DNA of 27,374 nucleotides, taken from an uncultured Eggerthellaceae bacterium. GTDB lineage: Bacteria; Actinomycetota; Coriobacteriia; Coriobacteriales; Eggerthellaceae. The notes beneath the pieces were generated by a model. That model did no database searches, was not told the DNA's origin, and saw only the letters and a program-made list of their open reading frames with translations. The translations under genes and the position numbers were made by a program. Shown here piece after piece: positions 7,515 to 15,340 of the stretch (the first letter of the stretch is position 1; each line of letters starts with the position of its first letter). The stretch spans positions 1 to 27,374 of the forward strand of contig CANOIM010000019.1 in the NCBI GenBank assembly GCA_947566075.1. Direction: 5' to 3'.

Positions 7515-8987
7515 TCAGCTCTTCTCCAAGATCAACGGCGTCTCATTGATGATACTGGATTCTGCGCTGGTGGGCTGGCCGGAAAAGGTGCGGCAGGCCT
7601 TGTCCCACCAAATGCCTATGCTCTCGAAGAAGGAGGGCGCGGCCACATCCTCACAGGCGATCAGGTCCGCCGAAGCTATCTCTTGGTTCTGCTGGTAGAA
7701 CGTTGCCTTGCCGATGACCTGGCCAGCGCTGACGCCACCGCTCACGTCACCGAATTCGAACCGCTGGCTCACGTTGCCCTGGGGAGCGAACACCTCCACC
7801 TGGGCATCTGGGTCTTTGAAGGTGGCAGGCACCGTCTTGTCCACCCAGGCGCTCAAAGCCACCTCAGCCACCACCGGCACCTGACGGGTCTGGCCGTCCA
7901 AGGTCATCTCCGTTTCCTGGGGGCTGTGGGCCAGGTCATAGGCTATCTGGTTGTCATAGACCCAGTCGAAGAGCGTCTTGCAGTCTATGAAGCGCTGCTC
8001 TTCAGAAGCGGAATGGAGGATGATGGCGTAGAGGTCAGAGCCGCCGCGGTTGCAGGCGCCAGCGAAGCAGGGACCTGCCAGGTCGGTATTGCCGGTTTTG
8101 ATGCCGCAGGCCCCCTCGTAGTTCCCCAGGAGGAGGTCTGTGGTCTCCAGTGTTACCGTCACATCCTCGCCGTTGCGCTTGACGGGGATCTCTGCCTGGG
8201 GTATGTCACACAGAGAGCGGAAGGAATCCATGCCCATGGCATAGGCGCAGATCTTCGCCACTTCCCGGGCGGTGCTATGAAGGTCCCCCGCGAACTGGCT
8301 CCCGTCCAAGCCGTGGGGATTCTCGAACACGGTATTTTGGCAGCCCAGTTCAGCAGCCTTCTCGTTCATCTTCGCCACGAAGGCATCCAGGGCGCTGGCA
8401 GGGTCATCGGAGTCTATGGCAGAGCCGTCGGCCCGATGGAGGGTGTTGCCCGTCCGCTTGGCCTCAGCCTGGAAGTCAGGGCCGATGGTCTCGGCGATGG
8501 CGATGGCCGCATCATTGCCCGAGGGGATCATCAAGCCCTTCAGGGCGTTCTCCATGGTGAGCACATCTCCCGCCTGGAGGTTCGCGCTAGACTCCCCCAC
8601 CGAGGCAGCCGTTCGGCTGACCGTGACCTCCCGGCTCATGTCAGAGTTCTCCAAGGCGATCACCGCCGTCATCACCTTGGTGATGGAGGCTATCTGCGTG
8701 GGCTCATCGGCAGAGCGGGAGAAGTATTCCGTGCCATCCTCGGAGCAGACGTAGACGAATTCGCTGCCGATGTTCGGACAGGAGGTGGGCTTGAGCCCGC
8801 GGCTCTCCATGGTGGTGCCGTAGATGACATCGGTCCGGCGGATATCTGCCTGAGCCTCCGGAGGGCAGCAAAGGGCTACCGGGAAGGCCAGCAGGAGGGC
8901 CAGGAGGGCGGCAGTAAAGCATCGAAGCGCAACAGCGTTGCGCTTCGATGAGCAGGGTGCGGGGGTGGCGCGAAGGCTAGAGGGCAT
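7515..8987 (-). CDS. dacF: D-alanyl-D-alanine carboxypeptidase (PBP5/DacF type)
   Basis: Trims the terminal D-Ala from peptidoglycan stem pentapeptides outside the membrane. The 490-aa product has a basic N-terminus and hydrophobic signal segment (about 22-41), then the serine acyl-enzyme motif SITK (101-104), SGN (156-158) and KTG (297-299). All active-site motifs are intact. About 30 polar residues (about 171-200) are inserted between SGN and the next conserved helix. The frame opens at 9023, but the ATG at 8987 has GAAGAG upstream, gives a compact signal peptide and overlaps the ACT gene by only 11 nt. The C-terminal ~110 residues resemble the PBP5 beta-sandwich, with no clear membrane anchor at the very end. 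Confidence 0.87.
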   Translation of the reverse strand: MPSSLRATPAPCSSKRNAVALRCFTAALLALLLAFPVALCCPPEAQADIRRTDVIYGTTMESRGLKPTSCPNIGSEFVYVCSEDGTEYFSRSADEPTQIASITKVMTAVIALENSDMSREVTVSRTAASVGESSANLQAGDVLTMENALKGLMIPSGNDAAIAIAETIGPDFQAEAKRTGNTLHRADGSAIDSDDPASALDAFVAKMNEKAAELGCQNTVFENPHGLDGSQFAGDLHSTAREVAKICAYAMGMDSFRSLCDIPQAEIPVKRNGEDVTVTLETTDLLLGNYEGACGIKTGNTDLAGPCFAGACNRGGSDLYAIILHSASEEQRFIDCKTLFDWVYDNQIAYDLAHSPQETEMTLDGQTRQVPVVAEVALSAWVDKTVPATFKDPDAQVEVFAPQGNVSQRFEFGDVSGGVSAGQVIGKATFYQQNQEIASADLIACEDVAAPSFFESIGIWWDKACRTFSGQPTSAESSIINETPLILEKS

Positions 8988-9399
8988 AGATCTCTTCGGG
9001 ACGGGCGATGCGGAAACCCGCATCTTCCAAGGCGAAATCTATGTTCTCGCCATTGATCTTGAACACGTCGATGGCCTCTTCGTCTCCGGCTTTGAAGCAA
9101 TAGCCGTACTCGATGTTGAGCCCTGCCTTGTCACAGAACTCCAAGAGGCTGGCCAAGCCACCGGGCTTGTTGGGCACATAGACGGCATTCACCTGGGTGA
9201 CAGAGGCCCTGAAGCCCGCCTCATTGAGCATGGCGGCCACAGCATCGGGTTCATCGCAGAAGATGCGGGCGATGCCGAAGTCTTGGGTGTCAGAGAGGAA
9301 CATGGCGTGCATGTTCGTGCCGTTGTCAGCTATCTGGCGAACGAGCCGTGAGAGGTTGCCCTTCTCGTTCTGCAGGAAGACGGTCAGCTGTGAGATCAT
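8977..9399 (-). CDS. Tandem ACT-domain protein (copy 2)
   Basis: A 140-aa protein of two ACT domains, about residues 1-68 (QLTVFLQNEKGNLSRLVRQI) and 69-140 (VYVPNKPGGLASLLEFCDKA). It is the partner of paaK copy 2: its ATG overlaps the paaK stop by 4 nt (9396-9399). It resembles copy 1 in layout and in the DTxxFGIxRxxxDxP / DTGEYGIGRFIVDDP stretch, so the two are probably paralogues with different ligands. A role in sensing aromatic amino acids or aryl acids is inference from the neighbours. Confidence 0.88.
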   Translation of the reverse strand: MISQLTVFLQNEKGNLSRLVRQIADNGTNMHAMFLSDTQDFGIARIFCDEPDAVAAMLNEAGFRASVTQVNAVYVPNKPGGLASLLEFCDKAGLNIEYGYCFKAGDEEAIDVFKINGENIDFALEDAGFRIARPEEIYAL

Positions 9400-10703
9400 C
9401 TGGAAACCTCCCTCTTATCGATGACGCGCTTGGCCTTGCCCATGGAGCGCTCTATGGTCTTCGGCTCTACGATCTTGACATCCACGGCTATCTGGAGATT
9501 GCCCTTGAGCTCTGCCTGGAGACGGGTCTTGAGGTCTTCCAGCTTCCTGACCTCGTCGATGGGGAAATCAGGCTCTGTCTCAACCTGGAGCTCCATGGCA
9601 TCCAACGGTCCCTTGTTCGTGAGGATGATCTGGTACTGAGTGGCGATCTCAGGGAAGTTGGTGATGACCTGCTCTATCTGAGAGGGGAAGACGTTCACGC
9701 CGCGGATGATCATCATATCATCCGTCCGGCCGCGCAAACGGTCGATCTTGCGATGGGTGCGGCCGCAGGCGCACAGCTCTGAGTTGATGCGGGTGACATC
9801 CCGGGTGCGATAGCGGATGAGCGGGCTGCACTCCCGGGTGAGCGTGGTGATGACCAATTCCCCCCATTCGCCATCAGGGAGCAGCTCTCCCGTATCAGGA
9901 TCTATGATCTCACAGTAGAACTGGTCCTCCGCGATGTGCAAACCGCCCCGCTCGATGCATTCCATGGCGACGCCCGGTCCCATGATCTCAGAGAGGCCGT
10001 AGACATCGCAATACTGGACACCTAGCTTGTCGGCTATCTCTTGGCGCATGTTCTCGGATGCGGGTTCGGCGCCGCAGATGACGCCGGATATCTTGAAATC
10101 CTTGGCCGGATCATAGCCCATCTCTATGGCCGTATCGGCTATGAACAAGGCATAGGAAGGCGTGCAGGCCAGGATGTCAGTGCCGCAATCGGCCAGGAAC
10201 TGCACCTGGCGCTTGGTGTTGCCCGAAGAGGCGGGGATGACCGTGCAGCCCATGGCCTCGCCACCTGCATGGCCGCCCAGGCCGCCCGTGAACAGCCCGT
10301 ACCCATAGGATACCTGGATGGTGGATTCGTCTGAGCCTCCCACCATGGCTATACCGCGGGCGAAGCAGTCACCCCAGTGCTCAAGGTCCGCTTTGGTGTG
10401 GCCAACCACCGTGGCTTGCCCTGTGGTGCCCGAGGATGCGTGGATGCGCGCAACGTCTTTCATGGGAACGGCGAACAGGCCATAGGGATAGGCATCTCGC
10501 ATGTCCTGCTTGACCACGAAGGGGAACTTGGCAAGATCTTCCAGGCTGGTGAGGTCATCGGGATTCACGCCTGCCTCATCGAAGCTCTGCTTGAAGAAAT
10601 CGATGTTGTCATAGGCGTGGCGCACGCTCCATTGCATGCGCTCCAGCTGAAGGGCGGCCAGCTCCTCTCGCGGCATCGTCTCTATCTCAGGTTGGTAGTA
10701 CAT
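9396..10703 (-). CDS. paaK: Phenylacetate-CoA ligase family protein (copy 2)
   Basis: A 435-aa AMP-forming aryl-acid CoA ligase, the usual PaaK length. Visible motifs are HASSGTTGQA (88-97), the region CDVYGLSEIMGPGVAMEC, YRTRDVT and the C-terminal MMIIRGVNVFPSQIE stretch shared with copy 1. The frame is open to 10859, but the ATG at 10703 has AAAGGAAG 5 nt upstream and starts just before the conserved family region, so the extra 52 residues are not coding. It is the first gene of a likely transcript into ACT copy 2 and the dacF-iorAB genes. Two PaaK copies around one IorAB suggest different aryl substrates. Confidence 0.92.
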   Translation of the reverse strand: MYYQPEIETMPREELAALQLERMQWSVRHAYDNIDFFKQSFDEAGVNPDDLTSLEDLAKFPFVVKQDMRDAYPYGLFAVPMKDVARIHASSGTTGQATVVGHTKADLEHWGDCFARGIAMVGGSDESTIQVSYGYGLFTGGLGGHAGGEAMGCTVIPASSGNTKRQVQFLADCGTDILACTPSYALFIADTAIEMGYDPAKDFKISGVICGAEPASENMRQEIADKLGVQYCDVYGLSEIMGPGVAMECIERGGLHIAEDQFYCEIIDPDTGELLPDGEWGELVITTLTRECSPLIRYRTRDVTRINSELCACGRTHRKIDRLRGRTDDMMIIRGVNVFPSQIEQVITNFPEIATQYQIILTNKGPLDAMELQVETEPDFPIDEVRKLEDLKTRLQAELKGNLQIAVDVKIVEPKTIERSMGKAKRVIDKREVSR

Positions 10704-10764
10704 CTGCTTCCTTTCCCACGTTGTTGCAAGCAGGTCATGGCCCGTCTGCTCAAAAGATGGATCA

Positions 10765-13323
10765 CTATTGGCTTGAGCCCTGCGAAGACGAGCTAGAGGC
10801 AGAAGCAGAAGAGCTGCTTGGCTGATCCGAGTCCGAGCCGTCCTCATCGGGCCGTGCATACTTCTTCTGGATCTCAGCGGTGTCTACCTTCGGGCCAACT
10901 TTGACCACAACGTTTATAGGCGAATAGACGCTGGAGAAGGTCTTCTGTTCCACCTGGTTGCCTGATTCGTCGGTGACGGTGCGCACCACATTGATCTTGG
11001 AGCCGTCAGAGCCGTTGGTCATCTTCACCACCGCAGTGTCAGCGTAGGTGTCATCAACCTCTACCTTCACCTTGTAAGGGTCTCCTTCTTGCCACTCCCC
11101 CGTATCCGTGGTCACGGTGAGGTTCGGGTCCTCGCCGATGAGGTCTACGGTGACGCTGTAGGAGGTGTAGCTGGTGGTGAGCAGGATATCCGAATCAGTG
11201 CCGTTCTCCCAGCGTAGGTCAAGGGTGGGAAAGGCGATAGCGGCATCCAGGCCGTCAGGGTATGAGCCAGAGCGCATGGAATGGTTGTGACGCTCTGATA
11301 TGGGAAGGCCAGAGTCATAGACGGCGTTGAAGACGGTGGTGGCCACCTGGCATACACCGCCCCCTGCTTCCTGGACCATCTCATCCCCCGCGATGACGTT
11401 AGCGTCCTTGAACCCGGCTTCGGCGTTGCAATCCCCCGCTATCTCATTGAATGACCACGTGCCCCCGGGCGGGACGACGGAATCATCCAAGAGGTCTGCC
11501 ACCTTCTGGATGTTATAGAGCCTGTTCGCCGTGGTGCTGGCTTGGTTGAATTCCGTGGTGAAGGTGCTGAACTTCGTGACCACCCCATAGGCCAGAGCCG
11601 CATCTAGGGAGAGCGGCTGATCGGTCTGCTCGGTCTGGATGGGGATGTTGTACCTATCCCCCGCTACCTTCTGGTTGCCGCTTTCCCAGAAGCTGCCGAA
11701 GAGCACCTGATCCAGATCATCCAGCGCCCCTGACACCGTGGGAACCGTGACCGGTTGGTCTGGCTTCACGGTGACGCTCTCATCCTCTACCGTGAAGGTG
11801 ACCTTATAATCTTGGCCGTTCTGAGCCAAGGTCAGATCCTTGGTGAGGGTCTCCAAGGCCTTGGATTCGGATACCTGGGGCTTCAAGAACCAGGTATCCC
11901 CCCGCTGGGCCGGTTCTGCCACGATCCAGGAGGCCAAGGTCTCCTTGGACACTTCGGCCGATTCAGAGTCATAGCTGAAGGAAGCCCCTTCGGTCAGGGC
12001 CTGATTGATGGCATCTGCCGTTTGGGCGGCTGATACGCCGTCAACCTTGAGGGGGGTGTAATCAGCCACGGGGATGTAGCGCGGGTCATCCACTTCGCTG
12101 TTCAAGAGCTTGTCCGTGAGGGTGGCCACGAAGGTATCCTCATCTATCATGTAGCCATCATGACCCTCTACCACAGTGGCAACGCCCTCTTCCATGGCAA
12201 TGCCGTATTCCTTGATGGGATCCCCGATGGCCGTGTCCAGGTCAGAGATGAGCTTGCCCAAGATGATCTGGTTGTAGTCTATCCGGGGCGGTATGACGTG
12301 GGTTCCCATGAGGGTGCTGAACCGGTCGAAGAGCCCTGTGGACCTGCCGAATTGGACAGCCTCACGCGCCAAGTCCTCCACCGGCAGCTTCGCCCCCAGC
12401 GAATCAGCCGTTTCTATCCAGAGCACCTTGTTCTCCAGCGTTTCTTGGACAGAGGTCTGCTCTGCTAAGGCCTCCTGTTGCTTGAGGGCCTCTTCTGCGC
12501 TCGTATCCTTGGCTGCCTCTTCTGATTTGAAGATGTACACGCTGGTCTGGGCCAGCTTATCCCCATAGCGGGCCGTGATGGCCTCGGCAGCCTCGGATTC
12601 GGTCTTGCCTGCCAGGTCAACGTCTCCCACGTAGACGCCCTTATAGACCCGATCCCCTGTGGCGATGGTATCCACTGCGAATCCGCAGACGAGGACCAGG
12701 GCTATGACGATGACGCCGCCCACGATCTTGTTCTTGCCCCAGATCCAAGCGAAGCCATGGCCGATGCCCTTGCCGATGAGCAAGATGACCTTGGCGATGC
12801 CCACCAGGATGGCCTTGAAGACATTGAAGATCATCTCGAGGATGGAATCGCTTCGGTGGGGCGCGTAGGTCTGCTGGGACATAGGCTGCGGTTGTTTGGG
12901 TTGCTTCGGACGCTTGGGCTGGCCTTTCATGGTTGCGTGGCTCTGCTGGCCACGCTTGCCTTGGGACCTTTGTTCGGTCCGGCGGTCCCTATTCCTCTCG
13001 GGAAGGCGCTCAGAGGCCCTGTTCGTCCGGGTCCGCTGGCTGTTCGCCCCTATACGCTCTGATGCCCTGCTGCCCACGGGCCGGGACTGCCGATCAGCAG
13101 AACTGAGCGGTCTGCTATTCACGGTGATGCGGTTGGTGGTACGAGGGGCCTGGGAGCGAGGCGATGGGGGGATGGACCGGCTATCCCTGCCGGCATCATC
13201 GAAGGAGCGGGACCCTCGGTCAGAAGGAAGCCTACCCGAGCGGTCACGGTTGCGGCTGCGCGCCTCGGGAGCGAAGCGCTCCCTATCCTCAGGGTCAAGG
13301 TTGAAGCTGCTGCTATAGGCCAT
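10765..13323 (-). CDS. VanW-family membrane-anchored cell-wall protein
   Basis: An 852-aa protein. Residues 1-160 are Arg/Ser/Gln/Pro-rich, basic and probably disordered in the cytoplasm. Residues about 161-196 are hydrophobic or amphipathic and a membrane span follows at about 200-220. The outside part has repeat domains like PG_binding_4 (about 225-580), then a VanW domain (about 585-730) with the hallmark GGGVCQVATTVFNAV from residue 654 and ERHNHS at 677. A beta domain follows, then a Ser-rich tail (about 827-852). The VanW domain's activity is not established; the family is common in Gram-positive envelopes. Its first 11 nt overlap pgsA. Confidence 0.85.
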   Translation of the reverse strand: MAYSSSFNLDPEDRERFAPEARSRNRDRSGRLPSDRGSRSFDDAGRDSRSIPPSPRSQAPRTTNRITVNSRPLSSADRQSRPVGSRASERIGANSQRTRTNRASERLPERNRDRRTEQRSQGKRGQQSHATMKGQPKRPKQPKQPQPMSQQTYAPHRSDSILEMIFNVFKAILVGIAKVILLIGKGIGHGFAWIWGKNKIVGGVIVIALVLVCGFAVDTIATGDRVYKGVYVGDVDLAGKTESEAAEAITARYGDKLAQTSVYIFKSEEAAKDTSAEEALKQQEALAEQTSVQETLENKVLWIETADSLGAKLPVEDLAREAVQFGRSTGLFDRFSTLMGTHVIPPRIDYNQIILGKLISDLDTAIGDPIKEYGIAMEEGVATVVEGHDGYMIDEDTFVATLTDKLLNSEVDDPRYIPVADYTPLKVDGVSAAQTADAINQALTEGASFSYDSESAEVSKETLASWIVAEPAQRGDTWFLKPQVSESKALETLTKDLTLAQNGQDYKVTFTVEDESVTVKPDQPVTVPTVSGALDDLDQVLFGSFWESGNQKVAGDRYNIPIQTEQTDQPLSLDAALAYGVVTKFSTFTTEFNQASTTANRLYNIQKVADLLDDSVVPPGGTWSFNEIAGDCNAEAGFKDANVIAGDEMVQEAGGGVCQVATTVFNAVYDSGLPISERHNHSMRSGSYPDGLDAAIAFPTLDLRWENGTDSDILLTTSYTSYSVTVDLIGEDPNLTVTTDTGEWQEGDPYKVKVEVDDTYADTAVVKMTNGSDGSKINVVRTVTDESGNQVEQKTFSSVYSPINVVVKVGPKVDTAEIQKKYARPDEDGSDSDQPSSSSASASSSSSQGSSQ

Positions 13324-13963
13324 GGTGGGACCTCATCGTCTTCAGACGTCCATAGGCTTGGATGCAGTAGTAGATGGTGACAGCTATCTGGAGGATGAGC
13401 CCCGCGTAGACGGCCCAGATCCCCAAACAGACCGGCCCTGCCGTGAAACCCGGCAGCCAGGGGATATCCGTCCAGCCCAAACCGTGTACTAGGGGCCAGT
13501 TCAAGAGCAAGGCGGCGAAGCCCACGAAGAGGAGCGTGGTGGCCACCTTGCCCGGGTAGACCACGGGTACTTGGATGTGGAAACGGCGCAGCAGCACCGC
13601 CCCGCCACCCAAGAGGAATGCCTCGCGGGCGATGATGAGGACCACCACCCAAACCGGGCAGCGGCCCACGAGGCACGTGCCTATGACGCCTGTCATCATG
13701 AGGAGCGTGTCTATGGCTGGGTCCATCAGCTTGCCCAGCTTGGAAACGGTATGGGTGCGCCGGGCCACCTGACCGTCCAGGAAATCCGTGAGGGCTGCCA
13801 CGGCGAACACCACCATGGCAGCCACGTCATAGCCTGCGAAGAGCAGGTAGAGATAGACGGGGATCAAGCACAGGCGCGCGAACGAGATGACGTTCGCCGC
13901 CGTGAATATCCTATCCGTCACCTCTTCGGGAGCCGCCTGGGTGGTCATCTTAGCTGTTGGCAC
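13313..13963 (-). CDS. pgsA: CDP-alcohol phosphatidyltransferase (PgsA-like)
   Basis: Integral membrane enzyme moving a phosphatidyl group from CDP-diacylglycerol to an alcohol, most likely glycerol-3-phosphate. The 216-aa product has the family motif D-x2-D-G-x2-A-R-x8-G-x3-D-x3-D as DFLDGQVARR ... GKLMDPAID, with about six hydrophobic segments. The start is GTG at 13963 with AAGG about 7 nt upstream; an in-frame ATG at 13948 has a poorer ribosome site. Cardiolipin synthase of the same superfamily is an alternative. The gene overlaps the VanW-family gene by 11 nt and heads the minus-strand block. Confidence 0.85.
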   Translation of the reverse strand: MPTAKMTTQAAPEEVTDRIFTAANVISFARLCLIPVYLYLLFAGYDVAAMVVFAVAALTDFLDGQVARRTHTVSKLGKLMDPAIDTLLMMTGVIGTCLVGRCPVWVVVLIIAREAFLLGGGAVLLRRFHIQVPVVYPGKVATTLLFVGFAALLLNWPLVHGLGWTDIPWLPGFTAGPVCLGIWAVYAGLILQIAVTIYYCIQAYGRLKTMRSHHGL

Positions 13964-14253
13964 GTCCTGCCTTCGGATCGTGGTTGCTCATAACAGATGC
14001 ATTCTATCAAGCAACCGCCCCAGAACCTAGGCCCAAGGTGGCAACGAACACCAAACATCCCATCTGAGGCTACCTACAGCTTCAGGAGGACTATTGGGGG
14101 AAACGATGCAAGGATGAATCGGATCTTCGATAGATCCATGAAGAAATCTGGCAAATCCCGTGCGATGAGGTGACGCATCCCTGTCAGATATCTGTCAGGT
14201 CCCATGGTTAAGGTCTTTCCTTGGGGACATCATCCAAAGGAAGGAGAAAGTGT
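13964..14253. other. Divergent intergenic region between pgsA and the Rpn-type nuclease
   Basis: This 290-bp gap must hold promoters for pgsA (minus) and the nuclease gene (plus), but I find no strong -10/-35 pair on either strand. A possible minus-strand -10, TAGAAT, is at 14006-14001. On the plus strand a heptamer, CTGTCAG, occurs twice (14181-14187 and 14192-14198), 11 bp apart on the same face of the helix. That could be an operator for the nuclease gene. No ORF or RNA gene is evident. Confidence 0.35.
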
Positions 14254-15093
14254 ATGAGAGACCTCACCATCAGGGACTGGCCCATGTTCGACAGAGTGGT
14301 AAGGGACCCGCACGTTTGCGCCATGATGCTGGAGACCATACTTGGGATAGAGGTGGGGCGTATCGAGTACATCGACGATGAGCACTCGGAGAAGCCCAGC
14401 TTGCATGGCCATGGCGTTCGCATGGATGTGTTCGCCAAGTCAGGCAACAAGGTCTATGACATCGAGATGCAGACGGTACGGGAACCTCACATAGCGCGCA
14501 GGATGCGCTACTACCAGGCAGTGATGGATACGGCAGCTCTCCCTGAGGGCGCAAGCTACGGAAAGCTCCCCGAGAGCTATGTGATCTTCATCTGTGACCA
14601 CGATGCCTTCGGAGCCGACTTCCCTCGCTACACGGTGGAGCGCATCTGCAGAGAGGATGAGAGCATCCTATTGGAGGAGGGCAGCCATTGGGTCATCCTG
14701 AACGCCCCTGCCTGGGATAAAGCCCCCGATGAGAGCCTCTCCCTCCTGTTACAATATGTCCATACGGGACGTGCTGAAGGCACGCTTGCAACTACGCTTG
14801 ATGAGCAGGTCAAGCTCGCCAACACCGAAGAGGCATGGAAGGAGCAGGCCATGGGCTTCATGACGTTGGAGATGAATGCTCTTGCTCGCATGGATGCTGC
14901 TCGGGAAGAGGGAGAGGCCATCGGTGAAGCCAGGGGCTATGCCGCTGGCGAAGAGGCTGGTGAGGCTCAAGCCAATGACCGCTTCAAAGCTCTTATAACC
15001 AAGCTCACCTTGGGAGGCCGCCTCTCAGACCTCGAGGCCGTTGCCAACGACCCCGATGCCCTCAACACCCTCATGGTGAAAAACGGACTGTAG
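14254..15093 (+). CDS. Rpn/PD-(D/E)XK-family nuclease (transposase-like)
   Basis: A 279-aa member of the PD-(D/E)XK nuclease family often annotated as transposase or recombination-promoting nuclease (Rpn). The catalytic pattern is visible: GVRMDVF with D58, then VYDIEMQT with E71 and Q73. The family segments RRMRYYQAVMD and CDHDAFGADFPRYT follow. The C-terminal half is helical, with Ala/Glu/Gly repeats (about 218-245) typical of these proteins. The ATG at 14254 has AAGGAG about 6 nt upstream; the frame opens 33 nt earlier with no better site. It sits at the left edge of the accessory island next to the repeat block at 15128. Rpn proteins have been linked to recombination and to phage defence. 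Confidence 0.85.
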   Translation: MRDLTIRDWPMFDRVVRDPHVCAMMLETILGIEVGRIEYIDDEHSEKPSLHGHGVRMDVFAKSGNKVYDIEMQTVREPHIARRMRYYQAVMDTAALPEGASYGKLPESYVIFICDHDAFGADFPRYTVERICREDESILLEEGSHWVILNAPAWDKAPDESLSLLLQYVHTGRAEGTLATTLDEQVKLANTEEAWKEQAMGFMTLEMNALARMDAAREEGEAIGEARGYAAGEEAGEAQANDRFKALITKLTLGGRLSDLEAVANDPDALNTLMVKNGL

Positions 15094-15129
15094 GTTTTCC
15101 ACAGTAAAGAGATATCCAACCGTTAACCC

Positions 15130-15237
15130 GTAGTGTCGGTTCAAGCCCGGCGCCTTGCGTCGTGGCTTAACCGACCTTATCCGGGTGAGGCTGGTTAACC
15201 TCAGCCCTTGACGGGCATGAGGTTGAACCAGCACTAC
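15130..15237 (+). repeat. REP/BIME-like element, long type (left copy)
   Basis: Begins with GTAG (15130) and ends with CTAC (15237). Inside are two imperfect hairpins: 15135-15147 with 15164-15175 (GTCGGTT / AACCGAC core) and 15191-15207 with 15213-15231 (CTGGTT / AACCAG core). GTAG beside a hairpin is the known signature of REP elements processed by RAYT transposases. An inverted copy lies at 21143-21254, beyond the RAYT gene. Confidence 0.85.
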
Positions 15238-15257
15238 GAAGGTACCGTGTCAGCCCT

Positions 15258-15287
15258 GTAGCTGGGCATGCGATCTTCATGCCCAGC
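15258..15287 (+). repeat. REP-like hairpin, GCTGGGCAT type (left copy)
   Basis: GTAG (15258-15261) runs directly into a perfect 10-bp stem (15261-15270 with 15278-15287) around a 7-nt loop. An inverted copy is at 21093-21122. With the preceding element it forms the 15128-15290 block. Confidence 0.8.
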
Positions 15288-15301
15288 CTTGGGTAGGAGG
15301 A

Positions 15302-15328
15302 AGCGGCCATCAAGAACGGATGGCCGCT
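15302..15328 (-). terminator. Hairpin downstream of the surface-protein gene, possible terminator
   Basis: A perfect 10-bp stem (15302-15311 with 15319-15328, GCGGCCATC / GATGGCCGC core, 7-nt loop) lies 13 nt after the stop of the minus-strand surface-protein gene. On that strand it is followed by TTCCTCC, a poor U-tract. A terminator is likely by position but not canonical. Confidence 0.5.
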
Positions 15329-15340
15329 CACATCATTTAG

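Noticed and set aside
7314..8951. 545-aa plus-strand open frame
   Set aside because: It is antisense to dacF and the FHA gene, which have clear motifs; the frame is a by-product of G+C-rich codon use.
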